From Cupriavidus sp. U2 (GTDB taxonomy: Bacteria > Pseudomonadota > Gammaproteobacteria > Burkholderiales > Burkholderiaceae): a stretch of DNA of 64,000 nucleotides. Where the stretch lies: NCBI RefSeq assembly GCF_009663685.2, contig NZ_RCOG02000027.1:142240-206239 (forward strand). The letters are read 5' to 3'. The position numbers and the translations under genes were made by a program. Position 1 is the stretch's first letter. Every line of letters begins with the position of its first letter. Below are positions 42,815 to 51,043 of this stretch, piece after piece. The notes below the pieces were generated by a model. The model was not told the DNA's origin, did no database searches, and saw only the letters and a program-made list of their open reading frames with translations.

Positions 42815-44041
42815 ATGTCCGCCCCGAGTCATCCATCGATCACGCCACCGCATGGCGAATCCGCCTCCGGCCAAGTGACGCGCCGCATCCTTGCCGTCGT
42901 GTTCTTCAACTTCATCGCCTATCTGGCCGTTGGCCTGCCGATTGCCGTGGTGCCGGGCTTCGTCCACGGCGACCTGGGCTACAGCGCCGTCCTGGCTGGC
43001 CTGGCGGTGAGCATCCAGTACCTGGCCACGCTGATGAGCCGCCCGTGGGCCGGCACGCTGTGCGACACGCAAGGCCCGCAACGCTCGGTGCTGACCGGCC
43101 TGGCGCTGGTCACGGGCAGCGGCGTGCTGACTCTGGTGGCGTCGCTGTTCGCCGGAAGCGACTGGCTGGGGCTGGCCTGGCTGCTGGCAGGACGCCTGAT
43201 GCTGGGCGCGGGCGAAAGCCTGGTCACCACGGGCACCATCGCCTGGGGCATCGGGAGCGCCGGCGCGCGGCACACCGCCAAGGTGATCTCGTGGAACGGA
43301 ATCACCACGTATGGCGCGCTGGCCGTGGGCGCGCCGGCAGGCGTGGTGCTGGCCAAATGGGGCGGCCTGGGCGCGATTGGCGTGGTCACCACGCTGATTG
43401 CCGGCGCGTCGCTGCTGCTGGCGCGACGCCGCCCGCCGGTGCCGGTGCTCAAGGGCGACCGTCTGCCGTTCCGCCGCGTCTTCCGCGCCATGACGCCGTT
43501 CGGCCTGTGCCTCGCGCTGGGCTCGGTCGGCTTTGGCGTGATCACGGCGTTCATCACGCTCTACTACAACAGCAAGGGCTGGGACCACGCCGCGCTGGCG
43601 CTGACGGCGCTCGGCACCTGCTTCGTGCTGACGCGCCTGGTGATGGCCGACGCCATCGCGCGGTTCGGCGGCTATGCCGTGGCGCTGGTGTCGTTTGCCG
43701 TGGAAGCCGCGGGCCTGGGCATCATCTGGATGGCCCACGCGCCCTGGCAGGCGCTGGCAGGGGCGGCCGTGGTGGGCTTCGGCTTTTCGCTGGTGTTCCC
43801 CGCGCTGGGCATGGAAGCGGTCAAGCGCGTGCCGGCCACCAATCGTGGCTCGGCGCTGGGCGCCTACGCGCTGTTCCTCGATTTCGCGCTGGGCCTGACC
43901 GGCCCGGTGGCCGGCTGGATCGCCGCGCAGGGCAACTACCCGGGCGTCTACCTGTTTGCCGCGCTGAGCGCCGTGCTGGCGCTGGTGCTGAGCCAGTTGC
44001 TGGCCGCGCGGTATCGCGGCCAGCTCGCCCCCGCCACCTGA
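42815..44041 (+). CDS. MFS transporter, YhhS/YfcJ type
   Basis: The 408-residue carrier has 12 predicted helices. Its first helix region VVFFNFIAYLAVGLPIAVVPGFVH, followed by ISIQYLATLMSRPWAGTLCDTQGP, fits the YhhS/YfcJ group of putative arabinose or drug efflux carriers. The substrate is unknown. It is divergent from the IclR regulator and its stop directly abuts the stop of the convergent methyltransferase gene. Confidence 0.9.
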   Translation: MSAPSHPSITPPHGESASGQVTRRILAVVFFNFIAYLAVGLPIAVVPGFVHGDLGYSAVLAGLAVSIQYLATLMSRPWAGTLCDTQGPQRSVLTGLALVTGSGVLTLVASLFAGSDWLGLAWLLAGRLMLGAGESLVTTGTIAWGIGSAGARHTAKVISWNGITTYGALAVGAPAGVVLAKWGGLGAIGVVTTLIAGASLLLARRRPPVPVLKGDRLPFRRVFRAMTPFGLCLALGSVGFGVITAFITLYYNSKGWDHAALALTALGTCFVLTRLVMADAIARFGGYAVALVSFAVEAAGLGIIWMAHAPWQALAGAAVVGFGFSLVFPALGMEAVKRVPATNRGSALGAYALFLDFALGLTGPVAGWIAAQGNYPGVYLFAALSAVLALVLSQLLAARYRGQLAPAT

Positions 44042-44809
44042 TTACAGACGTTCGCAGCAATACGCTTCGGTACTGTAGGGAAACGACACCTGGTCGCGGC
44101 CCTGCAGCGCCGGATCGCCGTCGATCACCGCATGCAGGCGCGCACGCACGGCGTCCTGCTCGGGCTGCGGCAGTGACGCGATAAAGCTGACCGACATCAC
44201 GCGGTCTACGATCACCTGCTCCGGCGCGCCGGTATGCGTATAGGGAAAGCGCGTCAGGCCAAGCGGCCCGAAGCCATCGGCCGGGAAGACCTTCTTCCAG
44301 TCGCCCTTGTAGAAGCGCGGCGCATCGCCCTCGTAGGGCGTCATGATCTCGGTCAGCCTGGCCACCCAGCCCACCGATTCGTCGCGCACATTCCAGACCA
44401 GCCCGAGCCGGCCGCCCGGCTTCAGCACACGGCCGATTTCGCGCATGGCGGCGGCATTGGCAAACCAGTGAAAGGCCTGCGCGCAGACCACGGCGTCCAC
44501 GCTGGCGTCGGGCAGCGGCATCGATTCCGCGCTGCCCTGCAAGGCGCGCACCGCCGGCAACCTGGCCGAAAGCTGGGCCCGCATGGCATCGACCGGTTCC
44601 ACGGCAATGACGCTGGCGCCGGTGGGCAGCAGCAGGCGCGTGAACTTGCCTGTGCCGGCGCCCAGGTCGACCACGGTCTTGCCGGGTGCCAGGCCCAGCG
44701 TGTCGCGCAGCCAGGCGGCGAGTTCGGCGGGATAATCGGGACGCCCGCGGGCGTAGGTATCGGCCTGGGACGAGAAGCCCTGGGCGGCGGCATGATGGAT
44801 AGTCGTCAT
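44042..44809 (-). CDS. Class I SAM-dependent methyltransferase
   Basis: The 255-residue protein has the SAM-binding motif TVVDLGAGTGKFTRLLL (about 45-61), IAVEPVDAMRAQL, QGSAESMPLPDASVDAV and FHWFANAAAMREIGRVLKPGG, the pattern of the Methyltransf_11 group. The start FSSQADTYARGRPDYPAEL is typical of small cytosolic methyltransferases of this group. The substrate is unknown. It ends abutting the MFS stop and begins 67 bases from the sulfonate permease gene on the same strand. Confidence 0.9.
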   Translation of the reverse strand: MTTIHHAAAQGFSSQADTYARGRPDYPAELAAWLRDTLGLAPGKTVVDLGAGTGKFTRLLLPTGASVIAVEPVDAMRAQLSARLPAVRALQGSAESMPLPDASVDAVVCAQAFHWFANAAAMREIGRVLKPGGRLGLVWNVRDESVGWVARLTEIMTPYEGDAPRFYKGDWKKVFPADGFGPLGLTRFPYTHTGAPEQVIVDRVMSVSFIASLPQPEQDAVRARLHAVIDGDPALQGRDQVSFPYSTEAYCCERL

Positions 44810-44876
44810 GACCCCGCACGATACGCCGGCGGCGTGACATCGACAAGTCGCACCGCCGCAGGCGGCACGGCCTCTT

Positions 44877-45746
44877 TCAGTGCTGCAGGCCCCAGCGGCG
44901 TACCGTCAGGCGTTCCAGCGTGGTAAAGACCAGCCCTTCCACCGCCAGCCCGATCAGGATCACCGTGGCCAGGCCGGCGAAGACGCGATCGGTGTAAAGC
45001 TCGTTGCGGTTCTGGAAGATGTACCAGCCCAGCCCGCCCTTGCCCGACGACGCGCCAAACACCAGTTCGGCCGCGATCAGCGTGCGCCAGGCAAACGCCC
45101 AGCCGATCTTGAGGCCCGACAGGATGGCCGGCAGCGCCGCCGGCACGAGGATCAGCACCACATAGCGCAGGCCGCGCAGCCCATAGTTGCGGCCCGCCAT
45201 GCGCAGCGTTTCGGGCACGCCACGAAACCCCGCGTAGGTATTCAGCGCCAGCGGCCACAGCACCGAATGAATCAGCACGAACACCAGGCTGCCGGTACCC
45301 AGCCCGAACCACAGCAACGCCAGCGGCAGCAACGCGATGGCCGGCAGCGGGTTGAACATGGCCGTCAGCGTATCGAGCAGATCGCGCCCGATGCGCGTCG
45401 ACACCGCCAGGGTGGTCAGCGCAAACGCCAGCACGATCCCGGCCGCGTAGCCCTGCAACAGGATCGACAGCGACACCACGGCCTTGCCCGGCAGCTCGCC
45501 GCTGGCGATGGCCGCCGCGAACGCGCGCGCCGTGGCCAGGAAGGTGGGCAGCAACAGGTCGTTGTCCTGCACGCGGGCGATGGCTTCCCAGGCAACGGCC
45601 AGCACCAGCAGGATCAAGGCCTTGCGCAGCCAGCCCTGCTGCCACAGCTGCCGGTACCACGGCAGCGCACGGGACAGCGGCACGGCCGTGAAGGGTTCGA
45701 GTTCGCGCTCGTATTCGGGGCGCAGGGTGGGGAGGATCGTCGACAT
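44877..45746 (-). CDS. ABC transporter permease, SsuC/TauC type
   Basis: The 289-residue inner-membrane protein has about six helices and the binding-protein-dependent permease loop (EAA-like) around RMAGRNYGLRGLRYVVLILVPAALPAILSGLKIGWAFAWRTLIAAELV (about 177-225). This sequence style matches permeases for taurine, alkanesulfonates or nitrate. It is the last gene of the operon dioxygenase, binding protein, ATPase, permease, separated from the ATPase gene by 19 bases. Confidence 0.93.
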   Translation of the reverse strand: MSTILPTLRPEYERELEPFTAVPLSRALPWYRQLWQQGWLRKALILLVLAVAWEAIARVQDNDLLLPTFLATARAFAAAIASGELPGKAVVSLSILLQGYAAGIVLAFALTTLAVSTRIGRDLLDTLTAMFNPLPAIALLPLALLWFGLGTGSLVFVLIHSVLWPLALNTYAGFRGVPETLRMAGRNYGLRGLRYVVLILVPAALPAILSGLKIGWAFAWRTLIAAELVFGASSGKGGLGWYIFQNRNELYTDRVFAGLATVILIGLAVEGLVFTTLERLTVRRWGLQH

Positions 45747-45765
45747 GATCTGGCAGTAGGAGCGT

Positions 45766-46638
45766 TCAGTGCGCGGCGGCGTGGCGGGCGCGGCCCGAAG
45801 CGGAATCGGCCCCGGCCGGCGTGTCGAACAGCATCGCGTGGATGCGTTGGGCAGCCTGCTGGAATTCCGCGCTGCCCTGGCTGACCAGCGAAAACTGGTG
45901 GCTGTTCAGTTCGGCACGGACGCGGCCCGGATGCGGCGACAGCAGCAGGATGCGGCTGCCCACCACCAGCGCCTCTTCGATCGAATGGGTCACGAACAGC
46001 AGCGTGAACGCGGCCTCGTCCCACAGCGCCAGCAGTTCTTCCTGCATGCGCCGGCGCGTCAGCGCGTCCAGCGCGGCGAACGGTTCGTCCATCAGCAGCA
46101 CCTTGGGCCGCGTGGCCAGCGCACGGGCAATCGCCACGCGCTGCTTCATGCCGCCGGACAGCGTGTGCGGATAGGCATCGGCAAAGGCCGCCAGGCCAAC
46201 CTTGTCCAGGAAATGCATGGCCACGTCGCTGGCCTCGGCCTTCGACAGGCCGCGCGCCTGGCGCAGCGGGAACATCACGTTCTGCCTGACGGTCTTCCAC
46301 GGCGGCAGCTGGTCGAATTCCTGGAACACGACGATGCGGTCCGGGCCCGGTGCCTGCACGCTCTGCCCTTCGAGCCGGATCTCGCCCTCGGCCGGCGGCA
46401 CGAAGCCGGCCACCGCCTTGAGCAGCGTCGACTTGCCGCAACCGGACGGCCCCAGCAGCACGAAGCGGTCCGACGCGTGCACGTCGAAGCTCACGCGGTG
46501 CGTGGCACGCACCACGCGCGTCGGCGTGCGGTATTCGAGCGACACGCCATCCACCTGCAGCAGCGGCTGCGGATGGGGCACCACGCGCAGGTGCGGGTTG
46601 CCGTGATTGCCGTGATTGCCGTGATGTCCGTCTGCCAT
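45766..46638 (-). CDS. ABC transporter ATPase, SsuB/TauB type, with His-rich N-terminus
   Basis: The 290-residue ATPase has Walker A GPSGCGKST (about 63-71), the signature LSGGMKQR, Walker B VLLMDEPFAALD and the switch His in FVTHSIEEAL. It powers import through the adjoining permease. The N-terminus carries three HGN tripeptides (HGNHGNHGN, residues 5-13), encoded by a nine-base tandem repeat near 46602-46628, which is not usual in this family. Its ATG lies one base after the binding-protein stop. Confidence 0.94.
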   Translation of the reverse strand: MADGHHGNHGNHGNPHLRVVPHPQPLLQVDGVSLEYRTPTRVVRATHRVSFDVHASDRFVLLGPSGCGKSTLLKAVAGFVPPAEGEIRLEGQSVQAPGPDRIVVFQEFDQLPPWKTVRQNVMFPLRQARGLSKAEASDVAMHFLDKVGLAAFADAYPHTLSGGMKQRVAIARALATRPKVLLMDEPFAALDALTRRRMQEELLALWDEAAFTLLFVTHSIEEALVVGSRILLLSPHPGRVRAELNSHQFSLVSQGSAEFQQAAQRIHAMLFDTPAGADSASGRARHAAAH

Positions 46639-46639
46639 G

Positions 46640-47665
46640 TCAGCTCCCCTGCGCGGTGGCCGGGTCCTGGAAGAAATAGTCCTGCCAGGACGCCGGACGG
46701 TTCTTGATGGCGCCCACGCGATGCATGAAATCGGCAAGCGGATAGGTGTTCTGCGGCGTCACCTTGAACTGCACCTGCGGGTTCTTGAGGATCTTCACCA
46801 GCAGCGCGCGGTCGATCTTGGCCTTGTTCACCCGGATGTAGAGGTCGGCGGCCGCCTCGGGGTTCTTCGTCGCAAACGCGGCGGCCTCGCCCAGCGCATC
46901 GACAAACGCGCGATAGGTCTTGGGGTTCTCGTTGCGGAATTTCTCGGTGGCGTACAGCACCGTGGCCGAACTGGGGCCGCCGAGCACGTCGTACGAGCTC
47001 AGCACGATGCGCGCGTTCGGGTTGCCGGCCAGTTCCTGCTCCTGGAACGGCGGGTTGCCGAAGTGGCCCGTGATTTCGGTGCCGCCCGCAATGATCGCGG
47101 CGGCGGCATCGGGGTGCGGCACGGCCACGGTCCATTTGTCGAGGCGGTTGAATTCCTTGTCGCCCCACTGCTTGGCGGCGGCCAGTTGCAGCACGCGCGA
47201 CTGCACCGATACGGTTACCGCCGGCAGCGCGATGCGGTCCTTGTCCGAGAAGTCCGCAATCGACTTCACCTTGGGATTGTTCGAAACCAGGTAGTACGGG
47301 AAGTTGCCCAGCGATGCCACGCCCTTGACGTTCTGGCGGCCGTGCGTGCGGTCCCACAGCGTCAGCAGCGGGCCCACGCCGGCACCGGCGATGTCGATGG
47401 CGCCCGACAGCAGCGCGTCGTTCACGGCCGATCCGCCCGACAGCTGCGTCCATTCCACCTTGACGTCGACGCCCTGCTGCTTGCCGTGCTTCTCGATCAG
47501 CTGCTGGTCACGCGCCACGTTCAGCAGCAGGTAGACCACGCCGAACTGCTCGGCAATGCGGATCTTGCCCTCCGCGTGCGCGGTGCCGGTCAATGCCAGG
47601 CCGGCGGTCAGGACGGCCAGCGTGGCACGGCGGGCGAAGGGGGTGGCGAACGAAAATACTGACAT
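46640..47665 (-). CDS. ABC transporter substrate-binding protein, SsuA/TauA/NitT type
   Basis: The 341-residue periplasmic protein has a Sec signal ending AHAE near residue 32, then KIRIAEQFGVVYLLLNVARDQQLIEKH, VEWTQLSGGSAVNDALLSGAIDIAGAG and ILSSYDVLGG-like segments typical of this NMT1/SsuA-like fold. Likely ligands are sulfonates, sulfate esters or similar anions. It precedes the ATPase and permease and follows the TauD-like dioxygenase, which argues for a sulfonate or alkyl sulfate as cargo. Confidence 0.93.
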   Translation of the reverse strand: MSVFSFATPFARRATLAVLTAGLALTGTAHAEGKIRIAEQFGVVYLLLNVARDQQLIEKHGKQQGVDVKVEWTQLSGGSAVNDALLSGAIDIAGAGVGPLLTLWDRTHGRQNVKGVASLGNFPYYLVSNNPKVKSIADFSDKDRIALPAVTVSVQSRVLQLAAAKQWGDKEFNRLDKWTVAVPHPDAAAAIIAGGTEITGHFGNPPFQEQELAGNPNARIVLSSYDVLGGPSSATVLYATEKFRNENPKTYRAFVDALGEAAAFATKNPEAAADLYIRVNKAKIDRALLVKILKNPQVQFKVTPQNTYPLADFMHRVGAIKNRPASWQDYFFQDPATAQGS

Positions 47666-47707
47666 GCGTAAGGCTCCGGGGACGCTTGAATGGAATGTGG
47701 GTGAGGC

Positions 47708-48586
47708 TCAGAACGGCGTATCGCCTTCGATCGTGGTGCGGAACATCACGCGGCGCAGGTGGTCTGGCGTGCCGGCCGCCAGGTGCAGCAGCGAGCGGTT
47801 GTCCCAGAACACCAGGTCGTGCTCGCGCCACTGGTGGCGGTAGACGTACTCGGGCCGTACGCTGTGCGCGAACAGTTCGTCGAGCAGCGCGCGGCTTTCG
47901 TCGTCGGGCAGGCCGACGATCTTCGTCGTGAAATGCTCGCTGACGAACAGCGCGCGGCGGCCGGTCTCCGGATGGGTGCGCACCACCGGATGCACCACGG
48001 GCTTGACCTGCGCGATCTGCTCGGGCGTCAGGTTCGGCCGCCAGGGGCTGCGCTTCTGCAGCTCGGCGTAGCGCGCCAGGTAGGTGTGTTCGGCGGTCAG
48101 CCCGTCGATCTTCTGCTTCAGCGCCGCCGGCAGGCCATCATATGCGGCGTGCATGTTGGCGAAGAGCGTGTCGCCGCCCTCGGCCGGCAGTTCGATGGCA
48201 TGGAGCAGCGAGCCCAGGCTCGGCGTTTCCTTGTACGACAGGTCCGAATGCCAGAAGTGGCCCGCGTCGCCCAGCCCGATCGGCTTGCCGTCCTTCAGCA
48301 CGTTGGACACGATCAGGATTTCGGGATGATCGGCCAGCTGGAACTGATGCAGCACATGAATCTGCAGCGGGCCAAAGCGGCGGCTGAACGCGATCTGCTG
48401 GGCCGGCGTGATGCGCTGGTCGCGGAACACCACTACGTGGTGGTCCAGGTGGGCGCGATGGATGCGCCGGAAATCTTCGGCGGAAAGCGGCCGATCCAGG
48501 TCGAGCCCGATCACTTCCGCACCGAGGGCGGCATTCAGCGGGCGAATCTCGAAATCCTGCACGGTATCTACGTCGGCAATCGTCAT
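47708..48586 (-). CDS. TauD/TfdA-family Fe(II)/2-oxoglutarate dioxygenase
   Basis: The 292-residue enzyme has the iron-binding triad: His113 and Asp115 in FWHSDLSY and distal His268 in RSLLHLAAG, with a 2-oxoglutarate-binding Arg in VMFRTTIEG. TauD-like enzymes hydroxylate sulfonates, sulfate esters or aryloxyalkanoates so that sulfite or sulfate is released. It heads the ABC operon, so its substrate is probably what the transporter imports. The ATG at 48586 follows a weak site; the frame extends to 48613. Tandem inverted repeats lie 86-130 bases upstream. Confidence 0.94.
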   Translation of the reverse strand: MTIADVDTVQDFEIRPLNAALGAEVIGLDLDRPLSAEDFRRIHRAHLDHHVVVFRDQRITPAQQIAFSRRFGPLQIHVLHQFQLADHPEILIVSNVLKDGKPIGLGDAGHFWHSDLSYKETPSLGSLLHAIELPAEGGDTLFANMHAAYDGLPAALKQKIDGLTAEHTYLARYAELQKRSPWRPNLTPEQIAQVKPVVHPVVRTHPETGRRALFVSEHFTTKIVGLPDDESRALLDELFAHSVRPEYVYRHQWREHDLVFWDNRSLLHLAAGTPDHLRRVMFRTTIEGDTPF

Positions 48587-48671
48587 GGCAATTCTTGGCC
48601 TTGGGGGAAGCACAAGCCTTGCACTCTAGGGAGCCACGACGCCGCACACAACGAATCAAATCGCGCGCCGT

Positions 48672-48716
48672 TATGCGGCCAGCGCATATGGCCCGTCGTT
48701 CTGCGGCCGGCGCATA
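48672..48716. promoter_or_regulatory. Tandem repeat operator between sulfonate operons
   Basis: TGCGGCCAGCGCATA (48674-48688) recurs as TGCGGCCGGCGCATA (48702-48716) 28 bases on, with one difference. The first copy is itself a 6-5-6 palindrome TATGCG-GCCAG-CGCATA (48672-48688). They lie in the 210-base divergent region between the dioxygenase operon and the second binding-protein gene, where a sulfur-starvation or substrate regulator would be expected. Confidence 0.65.
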
Positions 48717-48796
48717 AGCAAGCGCACTTTCCTTCGTTCCCGTGCCGCGCCGCGCTCCGTACGCTCACCGGTTGGTTCTTTCGAAGGATTGCCGCA

Positions 48797-49780
48797 ATGT
48801 CATCCCCCAACCCCACCCGCCGGCGCGTCGTGCTGGCCGGCATGGCCGGCCTGGGCGCCGTCGTCGCGCCCGCCATCTGGTCCACGGCGGCGCTGGCTGC
48901 CGACGCGCCCGAGACGCTGCGTATCGGCTACCAGAAGTCGTCGACGCTGATGATCTGGCTGAAGTCGCGGCAGGTTCTGGAACAGGCGCTGGCGCCGCGC
49001 AAGGTCAGCGTGCAGTGGCACGAGTTCACATCGGGGCTGCCGCTGCTGGAATCGCTCAACGTGGGCAACCTCGATCTGACCGCCGACGTGGCCGATGCCG
49101 TGCCGCCGTTCGCACTGGCCGCCGGCGCCAGCATGACGTACTACGCCATCGAATCGCCGTCGCCCACGGCGCAGGCCATCGTGGTGCGCAGCGACTCGTC
49201 GATCCGGTCGGTGGCCCAGCTCAAGGGGCAGCGCATCGCGTTCTCCAAAGGTGCCGGCGCGCACTACCTGCTGCTGGAGGCTTTGAACGAAGCAGGCCTG
49301 TCGATGCGCGACATCGAACCCGCATACCTGACCCCGGCCGATGCCCGCGCGGCGTTCGAGCGCGGCAGCGTGGCCGCCTGGGTGATCTGGGACCCGTTCC
49401 TGGCGGCGGTGCAGCGCCAGGCCAACGCGCGCATCCTGCGTGACGGCGTGAAGCTGTCGAGCTACCGGCGCTTCTACCTGGCCGCCACGCCCTATGCAAG
49501 GCGCCGGCCCGACGTGCTGGCCACGGTCTATGGCGAACTGCGGCGCGCCGGCGAATGGATCAAGGCCAACCCCGCCGAGGCCGCCGCATGGCACGCACCG
49601 CTGATCGGCCTGGACGCCGCCACCGTCGAAGCCGCCAACGCACGGCGCACCTATCAGGTACAGCCCGTGGACGGCGCCGCGCTCGACGAGCAGCAGCGCA
49701 TCGCCGACGCCTTCGCCGGCCAGGCCATCCTGCCGCGCAAGGTCACCGTGGCCGCTTCGCCGGTGTGGAAGCCCGCGTGA
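48797..49780 (+). CDS. Sulfonate-type ABC substrate-binding protein with Tat-like signal
   Basis: The 327-residue protein begins with a twin-arginine-like signal (RRRVVLAGMAGLGAVVAPA) ending AALAAD near residue 35. The mature part matches SsuA: LRIGYQKSSTLMIWLKSRQVLEQAL, VQWHEFTSGLPLLESLNVGNLDLTADVADAVPPF and FERGSVAAWVIWDPFLAAVQ. It probably binds aliphatic sulfonates. It is encoded divergently from the transporter operon, giving that importer two alternative binding proteins. A GAAGGATTG site precedes the ATG. Confidence 0.93.
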   Translation: MSSPNPTRRRVVLAGMAGLGAVVAPAIWSTAALAADAPETLRIGYQKSSTLMIWLKSRQVLEQALAPRKVSVQWHEFTSGLPLLESLNVGNLDLTADVADAVPPFALAAGASMTYYAIESPSPTAQAIVVRSDSSIRSVAQLKGQRIAFSKGAGAHYLLLEALNEAGLSMRDIEPAYLTPADARAAFERGSVAAWVIWDPFLAAVQRQANARILRDGVKLSSYRRFYLAATPYARRRPDVLATVYGELRRAGEWIKANPAEAAAWHAPLIGLDAATVEAANARRTYQVQPVDGAALDEQQRIADAFAGQAILPRKVTVAASPVWKPA

Positions 49781-49951
49781 ACATGCCTGATACCTGAGCG
49801 CGCCCGCCACGGGAGCAGTTGAACGCCCGGTACGTCTTGCCGTGCGCCACCGCACGCCCCGTCCCCTGTTCCGTGCCCTATAGTCGAAGGCAGCAGCGTC
49901 CACAAGATGCTGCGCCGCACAGGACACAGCGAACCACAAGGGGACCACCAC

Positions 49952-51043
49952 ATGGGCACTGTTGCGCGCTTTGACATCGGCTTTACCCGCTATCTTTCGC
50001 CCGAGGGCGCGCCTGCCCCGGACCTTCCCGCCTTCGCCCGCGACCCCGCCGCCCTGCTGCCGCTGTATCGCGCCATGGTGCTCACCCGGCAGTTCGACCT
50101 CAAGGCCATCGCCATGCAGCGCACGGGCCAGATCGGTACGTTCGCGTCGGCGCTGGGCCAGGAGGCCATCGGCGTGGGCGTGGCCACGGCCATGCGGGCC
50201 GATGACGTACTGATCCCGTCCTACCGTGACCATGCCGCGCAATTTGTGCGGGGCGTCACCATGACGGAGAGCCTGCTGTATTGGGGCGGCGACGAACGCG
50301 GCAGCGGATTTGCGGCAGTGCCGCACGACTTCGGGAATTGCGTACCGATCGGCACCCAGGTCGGCCACGCAGCCGGCGTGGCCTACGCGTTCCGGTTGCG
50401 CCGCCAGCCGCGCGTGGCGGTCTGCATCATCGGCGACGGCGGCACGTCCAACGGGGCGTTCTACGAAGGCATGAACATGGCCGGCGCGTGGCAGGTGCCG
50501 CTGGTCATCGTCATCAACAACAACCAGTGGGCCATCTCGATGCCGCGGGCCAAACAGACTGCCGCGGCCACGCTGGCCCAGAAGGCCATTGCGGCCGGCA
50601 TCCCGGGCGAGCAGGTGGATGGCAACGACGTCATTGCCGTGCACGAGCGCGTGGGCGACGCCATCGAACGGGCGCGCGACGGGGCCGGCCCGGCGCTGAT
50701 CGAGGCCGTCACGTACCGGCTGGGCGACCACACCACGGCCGACGATGCCTCGCGCTATCGCGACGACGCCACGGTCAAGGACGCTTGGCTGCACGAGCCC
50801 ATCAAGCGCATGCGCGACTATCTGGCCAGCGTGGGTGCCTGGGATGCCGGGCAGGAAGAGGCGCTGGTCCGCGAATGCCAGCAGGCCGTGGCCGCCGCCG
50901 TGGAAGCCTACCTGCAACTGCCCCACCCCGACGTTTCGGCAATGTTCGATTGCCTCTACGAGACGCTGCCGGCCGCGATGGCCGACCAGCTCGACACCGC
51001 GCAACGCTACGCCGCACAGGACCAGGAGACCCATCATGGCTGA
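49952..51043 (+). CDS. pdhA: 2-oxoacid (pyruvate) dehydrogenase E1 component, alpha subunit
   Basis: The 363-residue protein has the thiamine diphosphate motif GDGGTSNGAFYEGMNMAGAW with VIVINNNQWAIS about 30 residues on, and SALGQEAIGVGVATAM and YRDHAAQFVRG near the N-terminus. The regulatory-loop-like segment YRLGDHTTADDASRYRDD fits E1 alpha of pyruvate or branched-chain complexes. With E1 beta it decarboxylates a 2-oxoacid and acylates the E2 lipoyl group. Pyruvate is the most likely substrate, but branched-chain or acetoin use cannot be excluded. Its stop overlaps the E1 beta start by eight bases. Confidence 0.93.
   Translation: MGTVARFDIGFTRYLSPEGAPAPDLPAFARDPAALLPLYRAMVLTRQFDLKAIAMQRTGQIGTFASALGQEAIGVGVATAMRADDVLIPSYRDHAAQFVRGVTMTESLLYWGGDERGSGFAAVPHDFGNCVPIGTQVGHAAGVAYAFRLRRQPRVAVCIIGDGGTSNGAFYEGMNMAGAWQVPLVIVINNNQWAISMPRAKQTAAATLAQKAIAAGIPGEQVDGNDVIAVHERVGDAIERARDGAGPALIEAVTYRLGDHTTADDASRYRDDATVKDAWLHEPIKRMRDYLASVGAWDAGQEEALVRECQQAVAAAVEAYLQLPHPDVSAMFDCLYETLPAAMADQLDTAQRYAAQDQETHHG

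Noticed and set aside
48726..48741. CTTTCCTTCGTTCCC as another motif copy
   Set aside because: It contains CCTTCGT but is one base short in the left half and lacks the CTATR part; in GC-rich DNA this match could be chance.
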